Positions 1 to 8,124 of a DNA stretch of 64,000 nucleotides are shown piece by piece (the stretch's first letter is position 1; each line of letters opens with the position of its first letter). The notes below the pieces were generated by a model. The model saw only the letters and a program-made list of their open reading frames with translations. It ran no database searches and had not been told where the DNA came from. Position numbers and translations under genes: made by a program. This DNA is from Peribacillus folii (GTDB taxonomy: Bacteria; Bacillota; Bacilli; Bacillales; DSM-1321), in assembly GCF_030271255.1 (NCBI RefSeq), contig NZ_JASJOM010000008.1:62001-126000 (forward strand), written 5' to 3'.

Positions 1-93
1 CTCCCGCCATCTTTCCTACCAACCTCCGTCAATTTTGCCAGTTTTCCGTGTAACTGCCGTTTTCGCTCGGTAAGGCTGCGAGTTTCGGCTGAC

Positions 94-742
94 TGCACAC
101 GAATTCGGAGCGGTTACTCGTGAATTTGGAGTGGTTACTCGCCAATTCCGGGCGTTTACTCGCCAATTCGGAGGGTTTACTCGCCAATTTCGAGCTTTTA
201 CTCGCCAATTCGGATGATTTACTCGCCAATTTCGGCCTTTTACTCGCCAATTGGGCGCGTTTGACTGAGGTTTGCTGATTCCTCAAATTTAGAGCGGTTG
301 CTCACCCAATTTAGACGGTTTTCTCAAGAATTGGGCACGTTCGCGCGAGTTTCGGCTGTTTACACACGAATTCAGAGCGGATACTCGCCAATTCGGATGA
401 TTTACTCGCCAATTTCGGCCTTTTACTCGCCAATTCGGAGGGTTTACTCGCCAGTTTCGGCCTTTTACTCGCCAATTCGGATGATTTACTCGCCAGTTTC
501 GGCCTTTTACTCGCCAATTGGGCGCGTTCTCTTGAGGTTTGCTGATTCCTCGAATTTAGAGCGGTTGCTCACCCAATTTAGACGGTTTTCTCACGAATTG
601 GGCACGTTCGCGCGAGTTTCGGCTGTTTACTCGCCAATTCGGAGGGTTTACTCGCCAATTTCGAGCTTTTACTCGCCAATTCGGATGATTTACTCGCCAG
701 TTTCGGCCTTTTACTCGCCAATTGGGCGCGTTCTCGATATTG
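94..742. repeat. 21-bp tandem array in 267-bp super-repeats
   Basis: Exact 21-bp units, most beginning TACTCGCCAATT followed by a variable tail, run in phase at 94-261 (8 units), 361-528 (8 units) and 628-732 (5 units). The blocks are separated by two nearly identical 99-bp spacers (262-360 and 529-627), so the true period is 267 bp (8 x 21 + 99), in two full copies and one partial copy. Because 21 is a multiple of three, several frames stay open and read as repeats such as LASK on the minus strand. None has a convincing Shine-Dalgarno and start, so I treat the array as non-coding. Nothing else is visible in the first 780 bases. Confidence 0.9.
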
Positions 743-789
743 AAGCTTTTTACTCGCGAGTGGAGCTTTCCTGCATTCTTGATGAACGT

Positions 790-822
790 AAAAAGCACCG
801 ATACCCTGGTATCGGTGCTTTT
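790..822 (-). terminator. Rho-independent terminator of the 146-aa gene
   Basis: A near-perfect 15-bp stem (AAAAGCACCGATACC and its complement, very tight loop) lies just past the minus-strand stop at 825 and runs into a T tract on that strand. Confidence 0.85.
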
Positions 823-824
823 GC

Positions 825-1265
825 TTAGCTATTTGCCAGTATGTATGCTATGACTTCATCTACGTCATCCGTGTAGAGGAGGGCTTTGTCAAAGTCATGG
901 GCGGCCTTTGTTTCTGCTACCATGTATTCGATCGGGGAGAGGAAGCCGAAGATTCTTTTCCATTTATGGTTTTTTTCCAGTAGCTTTCTTTCCCTTTTTA
1001 TATCTTCTGGTATGAGTTCGTTGATGATGAAACAAGGATCGGAGTATGCAGGATGCTGGAAGCGTTCATTCAGGCTTTGCAGTTTTTGGGTGTCCCATTC
1101 AACCCGGACGAGGTCCGATATGACCGATACATTTTGGATCGAGTCGCGGATGCGCTTGGATAATGCATCATATTCTTCATCCTCGAGTCCGTTGTCTGTC
1201 ATGATTCCTATGCAGTACCATTTTTGGAATGGTTCATGCGGATCTTCATTCTTCTTGGTAAACAT
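825..1265 (-). CDS. Hypothetical protein, 146 aa
   Basis: Product unrecognised. It is a soluble, acidic protein with no signal peptide or membrane segment, rich in Asp/Glu/Lys, and contains the patch KWYCIGIMTDNG near residue 16. The start is supported by AGGAAGGTGG about 8 bases upstream, and a strong terminator follows the stop. It lies 74 bases downstream of the STAS gene on the same strand, but a weak hairpin separates them, so co-transcription is uncertain. Confidence 0.7.
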   Translation of the reverse strand: MFTKKNEDPHEPFQKWYCIGIMTDNGLEDEEYDALSKRIRDSIQNVSVISDLVRVEWDTQKLQSLNERFQHPAYSDPCFIINELIPEDIKRERKLLEKNHKWKRIFGFLSPIEYMVAETKAAHDFDKALLYTDDVDEVIAYILANS

Positions 1266-1311
1266 TCTTCAGCCACCTTCCTTTAGATTCGCGATTTCGA
1301 AGCTTTTTAAA

Positions 1312-1337
1312 AAAAGATACCCTGATAAGGATATCTC
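1312..1337 (-). terminator. Probable weak terminator after the STAS gene
   Basis: An imperfect hairpin (AGATACC ... GGATATCT) is preceded on the plus strand by an A run, which gives a T tract on the minus strand. It lies immediately after the stop of the STAS gene. Confidence 0.45.
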
Positions 1338-1339
1338 CA

Positions 1340-2203
1340 TCATATTGGCTGAAGGGCCAGTCCTCTTTGCTTAAAGATGAATTCCATTGCCTTGGCGAAC
1401 GATAGGAATGCTTTTACCTTATCGGCGAAATCGAGTTTGACGATCCGTTTAACCACATCAGGGGAGAAGCCGACAACGATCGTTTCCGTTCCCATTAGCG
1501 ACAGTGCCCCTACCAATTGCTTAAGCAAGACAAGCAGATCGCCTTCCTTCGTAAACGTAATTCCGGAGAAATCAATAATCAGTACTTCCGCTTGCAGCTC
1601 CGCACATTTTTGCAGTATCCTCGATTGCATCGACTCCATTCTCCAGTCATCGATGCGTCCGATCATCGGGAATAGCAGCACATCCTTTAGTACGGTTTGG
1701 ACGATTGGCGTCGCCAGTTCTTCCATGACTTCTTCGTTCTCTTTTATTTTCTGCAAGGAATCATTTGCCACCTTGGCCAGTTGTTTATAATGGTTGACAT
1801 AACTTATGGCGATGCAGTGAATATATTGATCGAGAATGGAGTCGATGATCGAACTCGCCTTGAGCAATATTTCGATGGAGTAAAACCGGTTGCTTACCTC
1901 TTCTTCTATGAAGCTCCAGAAAAGATTGCGGAGCAGCTGGGCTTCCTCAATATTTTTATCCAAAGGGATCCCGATATCGACGATGCGCTTCCCGATTTCC
2001 ATTCCTGCAGCTTTCATGTTGGCCAACGCTTCGTCCTTGCCATGAATTAGCGCATCAGCATGAATTTGGATAAGCTGCGACCTTACCTGTTTACTCGCAG
2101 CAAGGTCATAGAGGGAATCCTCTTCATCAAACAATTCAATATGCTCCACTAGAATGTATTTGAATTTTTCAATTTTTTCGCCGATCAATCTTAATTGTTC
2201 CAT
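1340..2203 (-). CDS. RsbR-like STAS domain protein
   Basis: This 287-aa protein has a helical N-terminal half (about residues 1-160) and a C-terminal STAS domain (about 170-280; EVLIIDFSGITFTKEGD, then a TIVVGFSPDVVKRIV helix). This is the layout of RsbR-type stressosome co-antagonists, in which an N-terminal sensor module is joined to a STAS domain phosphorylated by RsbT. The usual Asp-Thr phosphoacceptor motif of RsbRA is not clear here, so it may be a divergent paralogue. The start at 2203 is chosen over an in-frame start at 2242 because GGGAGGTC sits 6 bases before it. A candidate sigma-B promoter lies in the divergent intergenic region just upstream. Confidence 0.75.
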   Translation of the reverse strand: MEQLRLIGEKIEKFKYILVEHIELFDEEDSLYDLAASKQVRSQLIQIHADALIHGKDEALANMKAAGMEIGKRIVDIGIPLDKNIEEAQLLRNLFWSFIEEEVSNRFYSIEILLKASSIIDSILDQYIHCIAISYVNHYKQLAKVANDSLQKIKENEEVMEELATPIVQTVLKDVLLFPMIGRIDDWRMESMQSRILQKCAELQAEVLIIDFSGITFTKEGDLLVLLKQLVGALSLMGTETIVVGFSPDVVKRIVKLDFADKVKAFLSFAKAMEFIFKQRGLALQPI

Positions 2204-2295
2204 TTTGACCTCCCATACAGGGCTTTTATCACATTTTATCAAATTATTTATGGTTTGTGATATAAAATCCTTCTATTACCAATATGATAAGAGAC

Positions 2296-2321
2296 GTTTA
2301 CCCCATTCACAAACGGGGTAT
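2296..2321 (+). promoter_or_regulatory. Candidate sigma-B promoter
   Basis: GTTTAC at 2296-2301 and GGGTAT at 2316-2321 are separated by 14 bases. This matches the B. subtilis sigma-B consensus (GTTTAA, 12-15 bases, GGGTAT) with one mismatch. The predicted start of transcription is about 20 bases before the ATG of the 47-aa gene. The same bases can also pair as a short hairpin (TACCCC/GGGGTA). Confidence 0.6.
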
Positions 2322-2348
2322 TATGCTATATGACTTGGAGGGATTGCC

Positions 2349-2492
2349 ATGAAAAAGAATCAACAAGACTTTGAATCCGAAAATATGAGCGATTTAGTCG
2401 AACTCATTAACAGTAAAAATAACAGCCGCAGGATCTTGGATGTTTTACGGCGTAATAAAAAAGATAAAACGAAAACCAAAAATAAAAAATGA
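2349..2492 (+). CDS. Small basic hypothetical protein, 47 aa
   Basis: The frame begins MKKNQQDFESENMSDLVELI and ends in a lysine-rich tail (about residues 34-47). It is preceded by TTGGAGGG at 8 bases and followed immediately by a clean terminator, so it is a complete single-gene unit. No signal peptide or membrane helix is visible. The strongly basic C-terminus might bind nucleic acid, but this is a guess and the family is not recognised. The candidate sigma-B promoter upstream suggests stress induction. Confidence 0.7.
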   Translation: MKKNQQDFESENMSDLVELINSKNNSRRILDVLRRNKKDKTKTKNKK

Positions 2493-2523
2493 AAAAGCCC
2501 AGACCGTTTCGGCCTGGGTTTTT
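2492..2523 (+). terminator. Terminator of the 47-aa gene
   Basis: GCCCAG pairs with CTGGGT, with an A run before and TTTTT after, starting at the stop codon of the small gene. Confidence 0.85.
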
Positions 2524-2539
2524 GCTTGGATGACTCAGC

Positions 2540-2869
2540 TTACCTTTTTCTCCGGATTTCTTTCACATGGTTGCCTTCAGTAGTAATGTAGACCGTTTCT
2601 CCGATTTTATAGGTTAAATACCGGTCACAATCAATTTCAAACGTTTTGCCATTATTGAATTTCATGGCACAATTGGAACCCTCTTCGGTTTTCGACACGG
2701 ATATGACCTTGTTCGTCTTGAAACCTACCGCCTTGCCATCGGAGAAATGAGGATAGTACTTTTCAACGATCTCCACCTTTGCCAATCTGCCAGGACTTGT
2801 TAAGTATACGATGAACAAAATAGTTAATACGGCTATCAACCCAATGAGAATTACAGCTTTCCGATTCAC
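2540..2869 (-). CDS. Membrane-anchored hypothetical protein, 109 aa
   Basis: One N-terminal hydrophobic segment (about residues 5-24, AVILIGLIAVLTILFIVYLT) is followed by a roughly 80-residue polar domain with two cysteines, NCAMKF and IDCDRY, that could form a disulfide outside the membrane. The start codon is GTG, with GAGGG about 11 bases upstream. No domain family is recognised. It stands alone between the small stress-gene candidate and the MFS gene. Confidence 0.7.
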   Translation of the reverse strand: MNRKAVILIGLIAVLTILFIVYLTSPGRLAKVEIVEKYYPHFSDGKAVGFKTNKVISVSKTEEGSNCAMKFNNGKTFEIDCDRYLTYKIGETVYITTEGNHVKEIRRKR

Positions 2870-2948
2870 TCTATCTATTACCCTCTTCTCTAATCAATCT
2901 ATTCTTCCAAATCCTTTTTTCACTAGATTATATTCAGCAGCCGGAAAT

Positions 2949-4148
2949 TCATGATATATTTTTCACCTTTTTAACCATAATGACACAAAAAGCAGCAAGG
3001 ATGATAAGGATGGATACAGCCGAGATGACCCCGCCCCAACCGAACTTCATCAGGAATAATCCGCCTGATGCTCCCACGACACTGGATCCTGCATAATAAA
3101 ACAGCAAATATAGGGAGGAAGCTTGTGCTTTTTCGCTTTTTTCGGCTAACCTTCCGATCCAGCTGCTTGCAATGGAGTGAGCTCCAAAAAAACCGAATGT
3201 GAACAGAGCAAGCCCCAGGATTTTCAGCAGCAGCGGTTCCGCTAAGGTCATTAGCGCCCCCATCAGCATGATGGCGATTCCGGAAAGGAGGACGCCCTTG
3301 CGGCCATATTGATCGGCAAGCCTTCCCATCCAAGTGGAGCTGAATGTCCCAACAAGATAAATGATGAAAATGAAGCCAATCAATGTCTGTGATAAATGAT
3401 AGGGCGGTCCCATTAATGGTATACCCACAAAGTTATAAATGGTAACAAACGACCCCATTAATAGGAAAGCCATACTGAATAAGAGGACGAGCCTGCCATT
3501 CCTCAAGTTATGGATAAGCGAGGCTTTGATTCGCGATAATGACACTTGATTGCGAATGGCATGCTGGGAAGGGGGAAGCATCCACCAAAAGAACAGGCTG
3601 ATGAGCAGGCTTAAAGCCCCAAGGCTGCCAATCGCTACATTCCATGAAAAATGGTCGGTCAGCACGCCGACAATCAGCCTTCCTGCCAGGCCGCCGATGC
3701 TCGAGCCGCTCACATATATCCCCATCACGTAGCCCAGGCTTTTCGGGTGGAATTCTTCATTGATATAAGCCATGGCAATGGCCGGGAAGCCGGCAAGCAC
3801 TGCTCCTTGTATTGCCCGTATCGTAATCAGGATGTGCAGGTCATCCTGGATGAAGCTGACGCATATGGATAATATCGCAGATAACGTGAGCGCTGTCCCC
3901 ATTATTTTTTTTCGATCGATATTTTCCGAGAAAAAGGAAACGAGCAATAAACAGATGGCAAGCGTCCCTGTCGCAAATGATAATGTCAAACTTGCCGTTG
4001 CAGGCGAGACGCCGAATTGCTTGGCGAATACCGGAATGACAGGCTGCGTACTATATAAATCGGCAAACGTTACAAAACTGCCAAGAAATAAAGCCAAGAT
4101 TGTCATCTTGAATGATTTTCCAGCTGGCTCGATATAATTCACTTTCAT
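2949..4148 (-). CDS. MFS transporter, YybF/YnfM type
   Basis: This 399-aa integral membrane protein has about 12 hydrophobic segments, the usual size for the major facilitator superfamily. The N-terminal half carries TQPVIPVFAKQFGVSP, typical of the bacterial YnfM/YybF drug-efflux-like branch, and NIDRKK marks the loop 2-3 signature. The C-terminal half has the equivalent loop GRLADQYGRKG. The substrate cannot be read from sequence; an exporter driven by proton exchange is the family expectation. GAAGGG precedes the start. The gene is monocistronic, separated from the upstream permease by that gene's terminator. Confidence 0.85.
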   Translation of the reverse strand: MKVNYIEPAGKSFKMTILALFLGSFVTFADLYSTQPVIPVFAKQFGVSPATASLTLSFATGTLAICLLLVSFFSENIDRKKIMGTALTLSAILSICVSFIQDDLHILITIRAIQGAVLAGFPAIAMAYINEEFHPKSLGYVMGIYVSGSSIGGLAGRLIVGVLTDHFSWNVAIGSLGALSLLISLFFWWMLPPSQHAIRNQVSLSRIKASLIHNLRNGRLVLLFSMAFLLMGSFVTIYNFVGIPLMGPPYHLSQTLIGFIFIIYLVGTFSSTWMGRLADQYGRKGVLLSGIAIMLMGALMTLAEPLLLKILGLALFTFGFFGAHSIASSWIGRLAEKSEKAQASSLYLLFYYAGSSVVGASGGLFLMKFGWGGVISAVSILIILAAFCVIMVKKVKNIS

Positions 4149-4257
4149 TCAGACCCTTCGTGATTTAAACTTTCCCCCTATGTTAATACGAACGAGCACG
4201 GTTGTCTATTTTGCAACATTCATGAAGCTTGGGCTGGGCAAGCGTTTTCGCATCATG

Positions 4258-4293
4258 AAAAACCCCTTCACTGTAAGAAGTGAAGGGGTTTTT
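4258..4293 (-). terminator. Terminator of the SteT-like permease gene
   Basis: A perfect 13-bp stem, AAAAACCCCTTCA/TGAAGGGGTTTTT, starts 15 bases after the permease stop. Confidence 0.85.
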
Positions 4294-4308
4294 TCATCCA
4301 TATTCCGT

Positions 4309-5622
4309 TCAGCCTCTCACACGCTCGCTTTTTTTAAGCAGCCAGTATACGGGCATGCCGATGACGAGGATGATTAACGAATACAAGGCATCCAGCGGCG
4401 TATCGATCAATGTGCTTGCCACAATATAGACGGCACCTGCAATCGCGACGATGGGAATGATCGGATAGAGCGGAACTTTATATGTTTTGGCATCCGGATC
4501 TCTCTTGCGCAGGATGAAGACCGCAAAGAAAGCCAATCCATAAAAACTGAAGACGGAGAAAATCGCCATATTCGTAAGTTTGTCAGGATTTGTCACAACC
4601 ATCATGATGATCGAGATGATCACCTGTAAAATCGTCGCATTGATCGGCGTCTTGAACCTTGGCGATATTTTCCCGATTTGCTTATGCCCAGGCATCATTT
4701 TATCATGAGCCATCGCCAGGGTAATCCGCGGAAACGTGAGGAGCTTCCCGTTCAAGCAACCGAATATCGAAATCAAGATTCCGATTGCGATCAATTTCCC
4801 GCCCAATTCACCAAATAGCATCGTTGCTGCCACATTCGCAGCATTCGTGCCATGAGCGACGACACCCTCTGCCCCCAACACATGAAGCATGGCAAGGTTA
4901 ACGGCCAAGTATGCGACCATGACCACGAGGATGCCTGTAATGATTGCGCGCGGTAATGTTTTTTGGGGATTCTTCATCTCTCCTGCCATGAAGCCGACGT
5001 TCATCCAGCCATCATACGCCCAAAGGGTAGCCAATATCGCTCCAGCCATACTGATTTTCATGGAACTTTCACTCGTTACATTGAAAACTGGCATATCACC
5101 TTGAGCCATGCCGAAAACGGCGATGAAAAGGATGGGGATCAGTTTGCCGACGGTCGATAAGGTTTGGATGATCCCGCCGTACTTCGTCCCAAGCAAGTTC
5201 ATCGCAGCCAAGAAAACGATCGTTATGATTCCAATTGCCAGCGTGTAATCAGAGGATATATTGAAAATTCCAGACACCAATAACCCGAAATATAAACTGA
5301 GTGCACCCATGACAGCAGGTCCATATACCAACGTTTGCACCCAGCCGCAGAGGAAGCCCCAAACTTTTCCGTACACTTCTTCAAGGTAAACATATAAGCC
5401 ACCCGTTTTAGGAATGCGCGTACTCACTTCAGCGATCGTCAAGCCGCTTGCCAGGGTAATGAGACCGCCTATCAACCAAGCTAATAACGCCATGGTTGAA
5501 TTGCCGCTTAACTCAAGCACGTCACCAGGTTTCATGAAAATACCGGAACCGATGACCGTGCCGACTACTATTGATGTTCCGACCCAAAAGCCGATCGTTT
5601 TCTTCAACTGATCATTTCCCAT
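4309..5622 (-). CDS. steT: Serine/threonine exchanger-like APC permease
   Basis: This 437-aa protein has 12 hydrophobic segments and the APC-family signature GTVIGSGIFMKPG in segment 1. Its length and N-terminal sequence, including PKTGGLYVYLEEVYG and FLCGWVQ, closely resemble B. subtilis SteT, an exchanger of serine, threonine and aromatic amino acids in the L-amino-acid transporter group. It acts in the cytoplasmic membrane. GGGAGG is placed 5 bases before the ATG. The gene has its own terminator and stands alone. Assignment as SteT rather than another LAT-type exchanger rests on remembered similarity. Confidence 0.8.
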   Translation of the reverse strand: MGNDQLKKTIGFWVGTSIVVGTVIGSGIFMKPGDVLELSGNSTMALLAWLIGGLITLASGLTIAEVSTRIPKTGGLYVYLEEVYGKVWGFLCGWVQTLVYGPAVMGALSLYFGLLVSGIFNISSDYTLAIGIITIVFLAAMNLLGTKYGGIIQTLSTVGKLIPILFIAVFGMAQGDMPVFNVTSESSMKISMAGAILATLWAYDGWMNVGFMAGEMKNPQKTLPRAIITGILVVMVAYLAVNLAMLHVLGAEGVVAHGTNAANVAATMLFGELGGKLIAIGILISIFGCLNGKLLTFPRITLAMAHDKMMPGHKQIGKISPRFKTPINATILQVIISIIMMVVTNPDKLTNMAIFSVFSFYGLAFFAVFILRKRDPDAKTYKVPLYPIIPIVAIAGAVYIVASTLIDTPLDALYSLIILVIGMPVYWLLKKSERVRG

Positions 5623-5915
5623 TTTGTCCTCCCTGCGTGTACACTTGTATTTATTTTACACTAAAATTATATCATAAAAATTATATGAGAATAGTTTATG
5701 GAATAGTTTGAATTTTTTTACAAAAAGAAAGATACCTTGATATCACTGTGCTCAAAGCGTTTTTTTTCCGCAAATTTTTTTCCTATTTATGTTTGCAACT
5801 TCTCCAAAAACCGAATATTTTTTAATCCGTTAAAGAATTTCGAGTATTTAACGCAAATAAAAGCGAACTTAAAATTAATAATAAACTAAATCATTCGTTG
5901 TATATTTTCGGACGC
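5623..5915. other. AT-rich intergenic region upstream of steT
   Basis: This non-coding stretch between the divergently placed ends of steT and uppP is very AT-rich, with repeated ATTATAT words near 5665-5690. It must hold the steT promoter, but I cannot assign boxes with confidence. I see no riboswitch, T-box or small gene. Confidence 0.6.
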
Positions 5916-5945
5916 AAAAAAACCCACCCCTATTAAACGGGGTGG
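5916..5945 (-). terminator. Terminator of uppP
   Basis: CCACCCC pairs with GGGGTGG around an 8-base loop. An A run on the plus strand gives the minus-strand T tract, about 30 bases after the uppP stop. Confidence 0.85.
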
Positions 5946-5976
5946 ATTCCTGAAGCTTTTCACGCTTTGAATCATA

Positions 5977-6804
5977 TTACCAGATAATGAATAATAAGAT
6001 CACTGCCAAAACGATCCGGTAGATGGCAAATGGCGTCAATTTCACTTTATTGATTAAAATCAAGAAAAAGCGGATGCAGAATAAAGCAAAGATGAAGGCA
6101 CTGATGAAACCTGCAATGAAGAATGGCAGAACTTCAGGCGTGAAAGAATCCCAATACTTGACGACCTTCAACAGACTGGCACCTGCCATGATCGGCACGG
6201 CCATGATGAACGTGAAATCGGAAGCAGCCCGATAGCTCATCCCTAAAAGCACCCCGCCTGAAATCGTCGAACCTGAACGGGAAAACCCCGGCCATAATGA
6301 CAGACATTGGATCAACCCGACTCCAAGTGCTTGCTTGTACGTGATCTGGTCAACCGTCTCGGCAGTAAGCTTCGGACGGAATTTATCCGCAGCGATCATC
6401 AGGAACGCGCCAAGGAATAACCCGATGATGACTGTCTTTATCGTAAATAAGTTATCATCGATGTAATCTTCGAATAAAAGACCAAAAACGCCCGCCGGCA
6501 GCAATCCGACGAATATCTGCAATAGATTGAGCCTAGGACCCTTCACAGCACTTGTATCTTTCAATTTCTTCAACCCAAGCAAGTCCATGAACCGGCCCCA
6601 GAAGAGCACGACGACAGCGAGTATCGAACCGAGCTGAATGACGACCTTGAAAGCATTGGCCACTTCACTCCCGAAGATATCGGTCGATTTCAGCCATAAA
6701 TCATCGACGATGATCATATGCCCTGTAGACGACACAGGCGCAAATTCAGTTAATCCTTCTACAAGACCAAGGACAACTGCAACAAAAATTTCCCACATAT
6801 TCAT
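5977..6804 (-). CDS. uppP: Undecaprenyl-diphosphatase UppP/BacA
   Basis: This 275-aa polytopic membrane enzyme dephosphorylates undecaprenyl diphosphate to recycle the lipid carrier of peptidoglycan and teichoic acid synthesis; extra copies confer bacitracin resistance. Both family signatures are present: EGLTEFAPVSSTGH near residue 17 and PGFSRSGST in the second half. About eight hydrophobic segments are seen. I place the start at 6804 because AGAGGTG lies 6 bases before it, while the in-frame GTG at 6813 falls inside that ribosome binding site. Confidence 0.95.
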   Translation of the reverse strand: MNMWEIFVAVVLGLVEGLTEFAPVSSTGHMIIVDDLWLKSTDIFGSEVANAFKVVIQLGSILAVVVLFWGRFMDLLGLKKLKDTSAVKGPRLNLLQIFVGLLPAGVFGLLFEDYIDDNLFTIKTVIIGLFLGAFLMIAADKFRPKLTAETVDQITYKQALGVGLIQCLSLWPGFSRSGSTISGGVLLGMSYRAASDFTFIMAVPIMAGASLLKVVKYWDSFTPEVLPFFIAGFISAFIFALFCIRFFLILINKVKLTPFAIYRIVLAVILLFIIW

Positions 6805-6949
6805 TTTATTCACCTCTTAATTCGAACACCTATTTATGGAAATACCATATGTATTTTACGCGTTGTTTAAAATATTGTCTATTAAACATTGCTGAAACAT
6901 TTTGTGGGTAAGGGTATGATAGGTTCTAGATCAGTTTAAAGGGGATGTG

Positions 6950-7699
6950 ATGATTTTGCAAAACATAAAAATTTTCGCCCATAGAGGCTCGAAGGGAACG
7001 CACCCGGAAAATACCATTGCCGCCTTCCAAAAGGCTGCCGAAACGGGAGCGGATGGGATCGAATTCGATGTCCATCTTAGCGCTGACGGGGAATTGGTCA
7101 TCATCCATGATGAAACGCTCGACCGGACCACCTCCCTTACCGGGTATGTGAAGGAATATACGGCCCAACAGCTGAAAACGGGGGATGCCGGGGTCAAGTA
7201 CGCCAAGGAATTCATCGGGGAGCGAATTCCTTTCCTGGGCGAAGTTTTCGACTGGGCCAAGGCTAATCGCTTATGGATGAACGTCGAAATCAAAACGGAT
7301 AAACTGGCCTATGAAGGCATCGAACAGAAGATTATCGATTCGATCCGCCATCATAAGATGGAACATCGTGTGATCCTCTCCTCCTTTAACCATCAATCGA
7401 TCGAAAAGGTGAAGCTGCTCGCTCCAGATCTTGAGCGAGCTCTATTGTTCGAGGAGCTTCCAGATAACCTGGAGCAAATCTTGCGTGATAAACAAGAATC
7501 CGGTTTTCATCCCGATAAAAACAGCCTGACGGAAGCGACCAATGAACTCGCGAAAACACTTGGATATAAAATCAGGCCGTGGGTCGCTAATGAGGAGGCC
7601 GATGTCATCAAGCTCGCCAAAATGGGCGTTGACGTGATCATGACGGATTATCCTGAAAGGGCGATAAAAACGGTAAAGTCCTTGGATTCGAACGGCTGA
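6950..7699 (+). CDS. Glycerophosphodiester phosphodiesterase
   Basis: This 249-aa cytosolic protein (no signal peptide) hydrolyses glycerophosphodiesters to glycerol 3-phosphate and an alcohol. The catalytic layout is clear: AHRGSKGTHPENT with the first catalytic His and Arg, IEFDVHLSADGELVIIHDE with metal ligands Glu/Asp and the second His, and VEIK further on. It is closest to the YhdW/YqiK-type cytoplasmic GDPDs. ATG at 6950 is preferred over the GTG at 6947 for spacing from AAAGGGG. A terminator follows. Confidence 0.9.
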   Translation: MILQNIKIFAHRGSKGTHPENTIAAFQKAAETGADGIEFDVHLSADGELVIIHDETLDRTTSLTGYVKEYTAQQLKTGDAGVKYAKEFIGERIPFLGEVFDWAKANRLWMNVEIKTDKLAYEGIEQKIIDSIRHHKMEHRVILSSFNHQSIEKVKLLAPDLERALLFEELPDNLEQILRDKQESGFHPDKNSLTEATNELAKTLGYKIRPWVANEEADVIKLAKMGVDVIMTDYPERAIKTVKSLDSNG

Positions 7700-7707
7700 G
7701 CAAAGCG

Positions 7708-7740
7708 AAAGAGAAGGAGCCGATGCCCCTTCTCTTTCTT
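7708..7740 (+). terminator. Terminator after the GDPD gene
   Basis: AAAGAGAAGG pairs with CCTTCTCTTT around a 10-base loop between the convergent GDPD and SASP genes. It may serve both strands. Confidence 0.75.
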
Positions 7741-7759
7741 AGCCATGTTATTCAGTTAA

Positions 7760-7969
7760 TTAGCGAGAATAGTTTGATCCGCCTAATTGTTGTTCAGCCA
7801 TTTGAACCAAACGTTTCGTGATTTCTCCACCAACGGAACCGTTAGCGCGAGCAGTAGTGTCGGCACCTAGATTCACGCCAAATTCACTTGCGATTTCATA
7901 TTTCATTTGTTGTAGAGCCTGCTCTGCGCCAGCTACTACTAGTTGATTGCTGCTGTTGTTGTTTGCCAT
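7760..7969 (-). CDS. Alpha/beta-type small acid-soluble spore protein
   Basis: This 69-aa protein is typical of SspA-D proteins, which coat forespore DNA and protect it from UV and heat, then supply amino acids on germination. The conserved germination protease site (KYEIASEFG, cleaved between Glu and Ile-Ala) and the second signature [13 protein letters not shown] are present. GGAGGTG precedes the ATG. Expression is expected from a sigma-G promoter in the forespore, but I could not place one confidently. The protein resembles several paralogues, so no specific ssp symbol is given. Confidence 0.95.
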   Translation of the reverse strand: MANNNSSNQLVVAGAEQALQQMKYEIASEFGVNLGADTTARANGSVGGEITKRLVQMAEQQLGGSNYSR

Positions 7970-8060
7970 GTGTTTTCACCTCCTACTAATATTAATTTGC
8001 ATTTTGGACGTAAATTATTATTGCCAATTTATTGAAAATTCTTCATTCCAAAGCTCTTTA

Positions 8061-8089
8061 TCATGATTTCCATTGGCTGCTCATAAACT
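8061..8089 (+). promoter_or_regulatory. Candidate sigma-E promoter of the YaaH-like gene
   Basis: TCATGAT (8061-8067) and CATAAACT (8082-8089), 14 bases apart, fit the sigma-E consensus (KMATATT, 14-15 bases, CATACAnT) at 5 of 7 and 6 of 7 positions. B. subtilis yaaH is a sigma-E gene, which agrees. Confidence 0.4.
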
Positions 8090-8124
8090 GTTAGGAAACT
8101 TTCTTTCAGTAGGAGGGAAAAGCA

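Noticed and set aside
29-828. Open frames inside the first array (LASK-type repeats on the minus strand, YSPI-type on the plus strand)
   Set aside because: They follow from a 21-bp period that keeps frames open on both strands. Starts lack ribosome binding sites and composition is that of the repeat, not of a protein.
1377-1790. Plus-strand ORF of 137 aa
   Set aside because: Antisense to the STAS gene, with no ribosome binding site and serine/isoleucine-rich shadow composition.
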